Assembly: GCF_006494815.1 (NCBI RefSeq)
Contig: NZ_CP041091.1
Span: 3,548,501 to 3,612,500 of the forward strand
Direction: 5' to 3'
Source: Nocardioides sambongensis
GTDB taxonomy: Bacteria; Actinomycetota; Actinomycetes; Propionibacteriales; Nocardioidaceae
DNA length: 64,000 bases
Both the position numbers and the translations under genes were made by a program. Each line of letters opens with the position of its first letter. Within the stretch, counting starts at the first letter, position 1. Under the pieces are notes generated by a model. It had not been told where the DNA came from. It did not search any database and saw nothing but the letters and a program-made list of their open reading frames with translations. Shown in pieces: positions 47,855 to 55,612 of the stretch.

Positions 47855-49081
47855 TCAGCCGGTGGGGACGCGACCCTGCCAGCGCAGCACCTCCAGCGCG
47901 ACCCCGATCCGCACCGGGTCGGCGGCCACCGTCCGCGGGAGCAGGGCGTCGGCGCGGGCCAGTCGGCGGACCACGGTGTTGCGGTGGGCGTAGAGCTGGT
48001 GCGCGGTGGCCGCGGCGTTGCCGAGGTTGGCCAGGTAGACCCGGACGGTCTCGTGGAGCTCGGCGGGCGCGTCGGCCAGCGCGCCCAGCACCTCGCGGAC
48101 GAAGTCGGCGGACCGGCGCTGGTCGGCGCCGACCAGCGCGGCCAGCCGGATGTCGTCGAAGGTGACCAGGGCGTCGGCGGCGCCGACCGAGGTCGCGAAG
48201 CGCCGCGCCTCCAGCGCCTCGCGGTGGCTGCGGCGGAAGCCGTCGACGCCGTCCCCGGCCGTGCCCAGCGCGATCCGCACCGACGCGGTGGGCTCCAGCG
48301 ACGCGAGGTCGGCCGGCGTCCGGGCGGAGACCGGTAGCCAGAGCCACAGCGTGGAGGCGGCCGCGACCACGGTGAGCCGGGACCGGGCGCCGAGCGTCCG
48401 CATCAGGCTGCCGGCCACACCCTCCAGCTCGGCGAGGTCGCCGGCGCCGGCGTCGGTCCACAGCACGGCGGCGAGGTGCGGGCCGTCCACGCCGTACCCG
48501 AGGACCCGTTCGGCGCGCTCGGGGGCGACCGGCGAGCCCTGCAGCACCAGGGTGACCAGGTCACGGCGCTCCGCCTCGGTGCCGCGGGTGAGCTGCCCGC
48601 GCTCGGCGGACATCCGGCGGGCGACGGCCTCGATGGTGCCGTCGATGAACGTGCTGATCGAGGCGGCGGTGACCGCGAGCAGCTCCTCGAGCTCGGCGGC
48701 GTCGTCGGTGAGCGAGAAGCAGACCGTCATCCACCGCTGCCAGGCGGCGTTCTGCCCGGTCCGGTAGGTGTCCAGGGCGAGCTCGAAGACGCCACGGCGC
48801 ACCATGTCGCGGGCGATGTCGAGCTGGACCTCGCTGGTGTTGGCCGCGACGGGCTCCCCGGGTGCGCGCAGGTTGCCGCTGGCCCAGGCGACCATGTTGT
48901 CGTAGTTGCCGCGCCGGACCGCCTCGTTGAGGCTGGGGTCGGCGGCGATCAGCGCCGTGATCGGGTTGGCCAGGGTGGCCGCGTCGACCTCGGTGACCCA
49001 CTCCTCGGCCGAGCGCAGGGAGAGCTCGGCGGCGGCCCGGATCAGCCGGCGGACCTGCGGCGAGGGTGGCGGCCAGGACAT
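47855..49081 (-). CDS. PucR/CdaR-family regulator
   Basis: A 408-residue transcription factor. The N-terminal 150 residues are a helical RsbRD/GGDEF-like region (RAAAELSLRSAEEWVTEVDA). The C-terminus is the PucR HTH: ALADAPAELHETVRVYLANL, GNAAATAHQLYAHRNTVVRR. It is divergent from the Baeyer-Villiger monooxygenase gene, 144 bp apart, and upstream of the MDR gene in the same direction; it probably activates one or both. Start ATG 49081. The effector is unknown. Confidence 0.88.
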   Translation of the reverse strand: MSWPPPSPQVRRLIRAAAELSLRSAEEWVTEVDAATLANPITALIAADPSLNEAVRRGNYDNMVAWASGNLRAPGEPVAANTSEVQLDIARDMVRRGVFELALDTYRTGQNAAWQRWMTVCFSLTDDAAELEELLAVTAASISTFIDGTIEAVARRMSAERGQLTRGTEAERRDLVTLVLQGSPVAPERAERVLGYGVDGPHLAAVLWTDAGAGDLAELEGVAGSLMRTLGARSRLTVVAAASTLWLWLPVSARTPADLASLEPTASVRIALGTAGDGVDGFRRSHREALEARRFATSVGAADALVTFDDIRLAALVGADQRRSADFVREVLGALADAPAELHETVRVYLANLGNAAATAHQLYAHRNTVVRRLARADALLPRTVAADPVRIGVALEVLRWQGRVPTG

Positions 49082-49225
49082 GCGCCCACCTTAGGTTCAG
49101 GTGGTCGATTGTGCACCGCCGTGTGGTGCAGATCGCTGCAGAGTCGACCTTTCCCCGATGCCCGCCCGAGGGGCACCATGGACAGGTCCTCGCCGTCGCG
49201 GCGAGGCGAGCACCAGGAGGAATCC

Positions 49226-50764
49226 GTGACCGACGCCCCCGCCACCGCACAGACGCCCCGGTCGGCCGACCCGGCCGAGCCGACCGAGCCCGTCGAGCAC
49301 CTCGACGTGCTCATCGTCGGCGCCGGCATCTCCGGCATCGGCGCCGGGCGTCACCTGGTCGCGGATCGCCCCGGCACCAGCTTCGCGATCTTCGAGGGAC
49401 GCGAGGTCTCCGGCGGCACCTGGGACCTGTTCCGCTACCCCGGCATCCGGTCGGACTCCGACCTCTACACCTTCGGCTACGAGTTCCGCCCCTGGCGCGA
49501 CTCCCAGGCCATCGCCAGCGCCGACAAGATCCTCGACTACCTGCGCGAGACCGCCGCCGAGTGCGGGGTCGAGGAGCACATCCGCTACTCCCACCGGGTG
49601 CTCAGCGCCGCGTGGTCCAGCGAGCAGGCGTGCTGGACGGTGCAGGTCCAGCGCGCGGACACCGGCGAGCGCTTCGCGGTCACCGCCGGGTGGATCTTCG
49701 GCGCCACCGGCTACTACGACTACGACGAGGGCTACACCCCGCACTTCGAGGGCCGGGACCGCTTCGGCGGGCAGATCATCCACCCGCAGCACTGGCCCGA
49801 GGACCTCGACGTGACCGGCAAGCGGGTCGTGGTGATCGGCTCCGGCGCGACCGCCGTGACGCTGGTGCCCGCGCTCGCCGACGCCGGGGCCGAGCTGGTC
49901 ACCATGCTGCAGCGCACGCCGACGTACGTGATGCCGGTGCCGGGTGAGGACAAGCTGGTCAAGACATTGGTCCGGGTCCTCGGCGAGGAGCGCGGTTTCG
50001 CCGCCGCCCGGACCAAGTACATCTGGCAGCAGCGCCTCGTCTACCAGTTCGCGCAGCGCTTCCCGAAGGCCGCGCGCGGGATCATCCGCCGGGTCAACGA
50101 GCGGGCGCTGCCCGAGGGCTTCGACGTCGACACCCACTTCAACCCGCCGTACGGGCCGTGGGACCAGCGGCTCTGCGCGGTGCCCGACGGGGACCTCTTC
50201 CGGGCCATCCGCAACGGACGGGCCGACGTCGCCACCGCACGGATCCGCACCTTCACCGAGGCCGGCGTCGAGCTCGAGGACGGCCAGGTGCTGGAGGCGG
50301 ACATCATCGTCACCGCCACCGGGCTGAACCTCAAGTTGTTCGGCGGGATCGAGGTCCGGGTCGACGGCGAGACCATGCACGCCCCGGACCACGTCGCCTA
50401 CAAGGGGATGATGCTCTCGGGAGTGCCGAACTTCGCCTTCGCGGTCGGCTACACGAACTCGTCGTGGACGCTCAAGGTCGGTCTGCTCTGCGAGCACTTC
50501 ACCCGGCTGCTGGCCTACATGGAGACCCACGGGTACGACGCCTGCGTGCCGGTCGCGCCCGCGATGGAGACCCGCCCGCTGCTGGACTTCGCGGCGGGCT
50601 ACGTGCAGCGCGCGCTGGACGACCTGCCGCGCCAGGGTGAGGGGGCGCCGTGGGCGATGTCGATGAGCTACCTCGACGACGTGCGGCTGGTCCGCGGCGG
50701 CCCCGTGGTGGACGACGCGCTGCAGTTCTCCCGGGCCGTCGATCGGGAGCGGGTCTCGGCCTGA
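49226..50764 (+). CDS. Baeyer-Villiger monooxygenase (EthA-like)
   Basis: A 512-residue class B flavoprotein monooxygenase. FAD motif LDVLIVGAGISGIGAGRHL near residue 27, then SGGTWDLFRYPGIRSDSDLY. The Baeyer-Villiger fingerprint is RFGGQIIHPQHWPEDLD (GxxxHxxxWP). The NADPH site is VVVIGSGATAVTLVPALADA. The later VTATGLNLKLFGG and GVPNFAFAVGYTNSSW match the EthA-type subgroup, which acts on ketones and thioamides. CAGGAGGA precedes GTG 49226. It converts ketones to esters or lactones using NADPH and O2. The divergent PucR gene is its probable regulator. Confidence 0.9.
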   Translation: MTDAPATAQTPRSADPAEPTEPVEHLDVLIVGAGISGIGAGRHLVADRPGTSFAIFEGREVSGGTWDLFRYPGIRSDSDLYTFGYEFRPWRDSQAIASADKILDYLRETAAECGVEEHIRYSHRVLSAAWSSEQACWTVQVQRADTGERFAVTAGWIFGATGYYDYDEGYTPHFEGRDRFGGQIIHPQHWPEDLDVTGKRVVVIGSGATAVTLVPALADAGAELVTMLQRTPTYVMPVPGEDKLVKTLVRVLGEERGFAAARTKYIWQQRLVYQFAQRFPKAARGIIRRVNERALPEGFDVDTHFNPPYGPWDQRLCAVPDGDLFRAIRNGRADVATARIRTFTEAGVELEDGQVLEADIIVTATGLNLKLFGGIEVRVDGETMHAPDHVAYKGMMLSGVPNFAFAVGYTNSSWTLKVGLLCEHFTRLLAYMETHGYDACVPVAPAMETRPLLDFAAGYVQRALDDLPRQGEGAPWAMSMSYLDDVRLVRGGPVVDDALQFSRAVDRERVSA

Positions 50765-50770
50765 CCGACC

Positions 50771-50806
50771 GGCGTCGACGCGTCCCTCCCGGCTCGCGTC
50801 GACGCC
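50771..50806. terminator. Stem-loop after Baeyer-Villiger gene
   Basis: GGCGTCGACGCG (50771-50782) and CGCGTCGACGCC (50795-50806) form a perfect 12-bp stem with a 12-nt loop, starting 7 bp after the monooxygenase stop. It separates that gene from the symporter gene at 50861. Each arm is itself nearly palindromic (CGTCGACG), so it could also be an operator. Confidence 0.6.
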
Positions 50807-50860
50807 GTCCGCACCGGCGGGGGGCTTGCGCCGTCGCGGTTTTTCTAGTGGGGTCGGTGG

Positions 50861-52423
50861 ATGAGTGACCCAGGTCATGTACTCCTCACGCCCCTGGCCG
50901 CCGACGGAGAATGGAGTTGGCTGTCCTCGATCGAGGACGCGATCAACAGCACCTTCGAACCGATCGCGGACGCGGTCAGCTCGGTCATCTTCTACGCGCC
51001 GAGCATCGCCGGCGTGGAGTTCCCGCTCATCGTGCTCTGGCTGGTGGTGGCGGCCGCGGTCTTCACCGTCTACTTCAAGGGCATCCAGTTCACCTCCTGG
51101 AAGATCTCGACGGACCTGGTCCGCGGCAAGTACTCCCGGGCCAGCGACCCGGGCGAGGTGACCCACTTCCAGGCGCTGAGCTCGGCCGTGTCGGGCACCG
51201 TCGGCCTCGGCAACATCGCCGGCGTCGGCGCCGCCGTCACCCTCGGTGGCCCGGGCGCGACCTTCTGGATGATCCTGGCCGGTCTGCTCGGCATGTGCAC
51301 CAAGTTCGTCGAGTGCACGCTCGGAGTGAAGTATCGCCAGATCCACGAGGACGGGTCGGTCACCGGAGGCCCGTTCCGCTACCTCCCGGTCGCGTTCGAG
51401 CGGTTCGGGTCCGTGATCTCGCGGACCCTCACCATCATCTTCGCGATCGCGCTCTTCCTGTTCGGCGCCATCGGCGGCAACATGTTCCAGGCGAACCAGA
51501 CCTTCGCCCAGGCCCAGGAGGTCACCGGCGGCGAGGACGGCTTCCTCGGCTCGTCGGGCTCCGCGTTGATCTTCGGCATCGTGCTCGCGCTGCTGGTCGG
51601 CGCGGTGATCGTCGGCGGGATCACCTCGATCGCGCTGGTCACCTCGCGCCTGGTGCCGATGATGGCCTTCATCTACCTGGGCACCTGCCTGCTGGTGATC
51701 CTGGGCAACGCGGTGCACATCCCCGAGGCGATCGGGGAGATCATCTCCGGCGCCTTCAACCCCGAGGGCGTGGCCGGCGGTGTGGTCGGCGTGCTGATCA
51801 TCGGCTTCCAGCGCGCCGCGTTCTCCAACGAGGCGGGCGTCGGCTCCGCGCCGATCGCGCACTCCGCGGTGAAGACCAAGCACCCGGTCAGCGAGGGCTT
51901 CGTGGCGCTGCTCGAGCCGCTGATCGACACCGTGATCATCTGCACGATGACGGCGCTGACCATCATCATCGCCGACTCCGCCTACTACGAGGAGCAGCGC
52001 CAGGTGGTCGCCGACGGCGGGCCGACCCCCGACGGCGTGGTGGTCACCTCCCGGGCGTTCGAGACCTTCCTGCCGCAGTTCCCGGTGATCCTCGCGATCG
52101 CGGTGGCGCTCTTCGCCTTCTCCACGCTGATCACCTGGTCCTACTACACGATGAAGGCGTGGACCGAGCTGTTCGGCCGGTCCCGGACCAGCGAGGGCGT
52201 CTTCAAGATCGTCTTCTGCTGCTTCACCGTGGTCGGCAGCGTGATCACCTTCACCTCGGTGATCACCTTCGCCGACTCGATGCTCTTCGTCTGCGCGATC
52301 GTCAACCTGCTGGCCTGCTACATCCTGCTGCCGAAGGTCCGCGAGGAGCTGCGCAAGTTCCGCGAGGGGCGTCGTACCGGTGAGATCAAGGAAGTGCCCA
52401 AGGAGGAGCGCGCGACCAGCTGA
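50861..52423 (+). CDS. Alanine/glycine:cation symporter (AGCS family)
   Basis: A 520-residue sodium-coupled amino-acid importer. Signature motifs are SSAVSGTVGLGNIAGVGAAV and TLGGPGATFWMILAGLLGMC in the first third, YRQIHEDGSVTGGPFRYLP, then FQRAAFSNEAGVGSAPIAHS in the middle. A C-terminal pair of helices and a charged tail close the protein. A 30-residue N-terminal stretch with an amphipathic ISSIED-like region precedes helix 1. ATG 50861 follows a possible promoter TTGCGC...TAGTGG (50825-50850). Likely substrates are alanine or glycine. Confidence 0.93.
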   Translation: MSDPGHVLLTPLAADGEWSWLSSIEDAINSTFEPIADAVSSVIFYAPSIAGVEFPLIVLWLVVAAAVFTVYFKGIQFTSWKISTDLVRGKYSRASDPGEVTHFQALSSAVSGTVGLGNIAGVGAAVTLGGPGATFWMILAGLLGMCTKFVECTLGVKYRQIHEDGSVTGGPFRYLPVAFERFGSVISRTLTIIFAIALFLFGAIGGNMFQANQTFAQAQEVTGGEDGFLGSSGSALIFGIVLALLVGAVIVGGITSIALVTSRLVPMMAFIYLGTCLLVILGNAVHIPEAIGEIISGAFNPEGVAGGVVGVLIIGFQRAAFSNEAGVGSAPIAHSAVKTKHPVSEGFVALLEPLIDTVIICTMTALTIIIADSAYYEEQRQVVADGGPTPDGVVVTSRAFETFLPQFPVILAIAVALFAFSTLITWSYYTMKAWTELFGRSRTSEGVFKIVFCCFTVVGSVITFTSVITFADSMLFVCAIVNLLACYILLPKVREELRKFREGRRTGEIKEVPKEERATS

Positions 52424-52452
52424 GGTCCCAGCAGCGGCGGGCCGCGCCCCGG

Positions 52453-52947
52453 TCAGCGAGGGGTGCGGTCCGTCGGGCCGATGTAGCAGAGCATCCGGTA
52501 GTCGGTGCCCGGCTCGATGTTGACGAACCCGTGACGCTCGTAGAACCGGCGGGTGTCGGTGTCGATCGCGTCGACGTTGATGTGCATCTCGGGTGCGCCG
52601 CGCTCGCGGACCAGCGACCGGGCCAGGTCGAGGAGGGCGGTGCCGATGCCCGCGTCCCGCAGCGCCGGTACGACGTACAGCTCCTCGAGCTGCGCGACCG
52701 GTCCGTCGAACCAGACGGCCGGGCGCAGGGTCAGGAACGCGAAGCCCTCGGCGCCGTCCGGGCCCTCGGCCAGCAGCGCCAGGACGGCGTCGAGCCCGAG
52801 GAGCCGGGCGAACCGCTCGGCCAGGACGTCGGCGGGGTCGGTCTCGGAGTCGAACTCGGTGTTGAAGTCGTACAGCAGACGTCCGAGGGTGGCGGCGTCG
52901 GCCGGGGCGCTCGCCTCGGCGCGTCGTACCTGCCGGTCCGGGTGCAT
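52453..52947 (-). CDS. GNAT-family N-acetyltransferase
   Basis: A 164-residue GCN5-type acyltransferase. The acetyl-CoA loop is VVPALRDAGIGTALLDLARS (R/Q-x-x-G-x-G/A) near residue 95. It is preceded by AQLEELYVVP and followed by INVDAIDTDTRRFYERHGF, all characteristic. The acyl acceptor is unknown. Start ATG 52947. Co-directional with the alpha/beta-hydrolase gene upstream (38 bp). Confidence 0.87.
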   Translation of the reverse strand: MHPDRQVRRAEASAPADAATLGRLLYDFNTEFDSETDPADVLAERFARLLGLDAVLALLAEGPDGAEGFAFLTLRPAVWFDGPVAQLEELYVVPALRDAGIGTALLDLARSLVRERGAPEMHINVDAIDTDTRRFYERHGFVNIEPGTDYRMLCYIGPTDRTPR

Positions 52948-52984
52948 GCCCCGACGGTAGCCCGGACCGGCAGGGGACGGGGGG

Positions 52985-53947
52985 TCACGCGGTGGCGGTG
53001 ACCTTCTCGACGAACCCGGTGACCGCCTCGAACAGCTGGGTCAGTCCGGGCTCCTCGAGCGGGTAGTGCCCGGCGCCGTCGAGGGTGACCACCTCGACCG
53101 GCACCGCGGAGATCGGGTCGAGCACCGGACGGCTCACCTCGTACGGCGTCCACCGGTCCTCGGCGGGCTGGGTGAGCAGCACCGGACACGCGGCGAAGTC
53201 GGCCGGCTCGACGGCCGGCACGTAGGTGATGTAGTCGGCCAGGAACCGGATGCTGACCCAGTTGGCGGCGGAGGTCCGGTCCTTGCGCAGCACTTTCATC
53301 GCGGCGCGGTCGTTGACCAGGGTGTGCATCTTGCCAGCCAGCGACATCGGATACTTCACGGCGCCCAGCGGGGTGTCGCCGACCAGCTTCATCAGCGGTC
53401 CGCCGACGCGGGAGGTGACGATGTCGTGGGCGGTGGCGTCGAAGACGTGCTGCACCCGCTGGTCCAGGAACGTCATCCCGACGATCCCGGCGACCGAGCC
53501 CCGGGGTGCGGCGGCGGCCACGTGGTAGGCCAGCATGCCGCCGGCGCTCAGCCCGTAGAGCACCACCGGTCGGCCGTCGTCCTCGGCGGCGAGGAAGGCC
53601 AGCACCAGGCGCACCCAGTCGGAGTAGCCGAAGCGCGCCCCGTCGGCGACGTCGGTGAGGCCGTAGCCGAGGTTGTCCAGGGCGACCACGTCGTAGCCGG
53701 CGTCGGCCAGCGGCGCGCCCAGGATCAGCGACATCTGGCGGCCGTTGGTGCCGACGCCGTGGTGCAGCACCACCCGTGCCTTCGCCGCCGGGTTGCGGTA
53801 GCGGTCGAGGTGGACCCGGTGTCCCTCCCACTCCCAGTGCTCCTCGGTGGGGAGTCGCGCGGCGTCGGTGAGGCGGAGCCGTTCGGGCAGGAACTGCTGG
53901 AGGTCCTGCCAGGCCTGCTGGTCGCGGTAGAAGCGGGGGGCGTCCAT
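52985..53947 (-). CDS. Alpha/beta-hydrolase fold protein
   Basis: A 320-residue hydrolase. The nucleophile elbow is VVLYGLSAGGMLAYHVAAAA (G-x-S-x-G) near residue 115; HHGVGTNGRQMSLILGAPLA is the oxyanion region, RWTPYEV the acid region, and DGAGHYPLEEPG supplies the catalytic His. A cap domain lies between. No signal peptide. ATG 53947 is taken; ATG 53956 in frame is possible. The substrate cannot be named. Confidence 0.85.
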   Translation of the reverse strand: MDAPRFYRDQQAWQDLQQFLPERLRLTDAARLPTEEHWEWEGHRVHLDRYRNPAAKARVVLHHGVGTNGRQMSLILGAPLADAGYDVVALDNLGYGLTDVADGARFGYSDWVRLVLAFLAAEDDGRPVVLYGLSAGGMLAYHVAAAAPRGSVAGIVGMTFLDQRVQHVFDATAHDIVTSRVGGPLMKLVGDTPLGAVKYPMSLAGKMHTLVNDRAAMKVLRKDRTSAANWVSIRFLADYITYVPAVEPADFAACPVLLTQPAEDRWTPYEVSRPVLDPISAVPVEVVTLDGAGHYPLEEPGLTQLFEAVTGFVEKVTATA

Positions 53948-54048
53948 GCGGACCATGATCCGTGGTGCGCGCCGACCGGAGCAGGGGCGAGCGCCCACTC
54001 CTGATCAGTGTGGCTGGGCAGGCGCCCACTGGCGGCGCGGCCGGGTCG

Positions 54049-55352
54049 TCACCCTCGCGGCGGCACCACCCGCTTCGTCCCGTCGGCCTTCCGGCGGATG
54101 GTGAAGGCGTCCAGGGTGCTGCCGACCCCACCGGGCGCGGTGCTGTTCTCGCCCACCGCCCCGACGACCGCGCGGTAGGTCAGCGTGTCGTCGCTGACCG
54201 TGATCGCCTGGAAGGTCGAGGTGTCCCCGTGCGAGACCACCCGGGTGGCGTCGTTGGCGGTCCAGTTGTTCGTGCCGTCCGAGGGCTCGTAGTACTTCGA
54301 GCCGCTCACCGCGACCGTGTAGACCGGCCCGACGACCGATCCGTCGGGCCGCTCGTTGTCGGCGAGGTGGCCCCGGGCGTAGGTGTGGTCGTGCCCCTGC
54401 AGCACGAGGTCGACGCCGTACTTCTCGAAGATCGGCAGCCACAGGGTGCGGGTGGCGATGTTGTCGCGGCCGTCGGTGTTGGAGAACATCGGCTGGTGGA
54501 AGGTGACCACCGTCCACGTGTTCGGGTTGTCGGCGAGCAGCCGCTTCAGCCAGATCGCCTGGTCCGGTCCGCCGAGCGGCGCGTTGCCGTTGAGCGAGAT
54601 GAACCGGACGTCCTGGTAGTCGGTGTACCAGACCAGCTCGCGCTGGGTGATCGGTCCGTTCCTCGGGTACTCGTAGTGCGCGCGGTACTGGCTGGCGGTC
54701 GGGTCGATGGTCAGCTCGTGGTTGCCCAGCGTGGTCACCGTCTGGGTCTGCGCCAGGTGCTCACCCATCCCGGCGAACCACTGGCCCCACTGAGCGTCCT
54801 CGCCGGCATCGTTGATCTGGTCCCCGGCGTGCACGGTGAGCTCGGCGTCCGGGTAGGCGGCGAAGGCCCGGTCGACCACCGGCGGCCACTCGTCGTCCAG
54901 ACCACGCTGCGCGTCGCCGAAGTAGAGGAAGGTCCACGGCTCGTCGGGATCGTCGTCGGCGCTGGTGAAGGTGTGCCACGGACTCCAGCCCGCGTCGGTG
55001 CCGACCCGGTAGCGGTACTCGGTGTCGGGGGTGAGGTCGTCCAGCAGCGCGGAGTGGTGGTGGGCGTCGGTGTCGATCAGCAGCGACGCCTTCTGGGGGC
55101 GGCCGGCCTCGACGGTGGCCAGCGCCCCGCCTCGGCCGGTCCGTACTCGACGACGCCCTCGGTCACCGCGGAGTCGGTGCGCCAGGTGACCTCCTGGGAG
55201 GTGGCCGGGGTCGGGGTCGGGTTGAGCACGATCCGGTCCGGGATCGCGCCCTCGTCGACGGCCGTCGACGTGGGGGCGGTGAGCAGCAGGGAGAGCCCGA
55301 GGCCGCCGGCGGCGGCGAGGGCGAGCGGTCGGGTACGACGGTCGGACACCAC
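54049..55352 (-). pseudogene. Secreted purple acid phosphatase-like protein, frameshifted as sequenced
   Basis: Exported metallophosphoesterase. The signal is RPLALAAAGGLGLSLLLTAP TSTA, split here by a space; GTG 55352 with AAGGA upstream. A fibronectin-like N-domain follows (SQEVTWRTDSAVTEGVVEYG). One G added to the run at 55124-55127 joins PAEAG to ALATVEAGRPQKASLLIDTD. Metal-site motifs: FGDAQRG, VHAGDQINDAGED, TTLGNHEL, TFHQPMFS and LQGHDHTYARG. Repaired length is about 434 residues. It would release phosphate from organic esters outside the cell. Confidence 0.82.
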
Positions 55353-55541
55353 GAGAAAGTCCTTCGTAGAGAGGGGAGCAGCATTCGTCTCAGTGCATCG
55401 TGGTGGAGACAACCCGCGGTGACCACCCGACGTCCGGAGGGCGAACTCCGACCGCCTCGCCACGACCTCCGGGCGGCCGGCGCGCCCGGGGTCGGCGGAG
55501 CCGGCCGGGCACGCGCACCGTCCTCGGCGGTCGGGGGAGCC

Positions 55542-55566
55542 GGATCGTCCACGCTGTGAACGATCC
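55542..55566. promoter_or_regulatory. Inverted repeat upstream of ppc
   Basis: GGATCGT and ACGATCC are perfect 7-bp arms separated by 11 bp. The pairing extends outward loosely through GGTCGGGG and CCCTGACC. It lies about 50 bp before ATG 55613 in the 260-bp divergent region between the phosphatase and ppc genes, where no other gene is seen. Confidence 0.35.
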
Positions 55567-55612
55567 AACCCTGACCGCCCGGTAGCCGGCCGGGTCTTGA
55601 AAGACTGGCGCC

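Noticed and set aside
49097..51883. Very long open frame on the minus strand opposite the monooxygenase and symporter genes
   Set aside because: Antisense shadow caused by GC-biased third positions. It has low-complexity Arg/Asp/His-rich composition, no motifs, and the sense frames are clear families.
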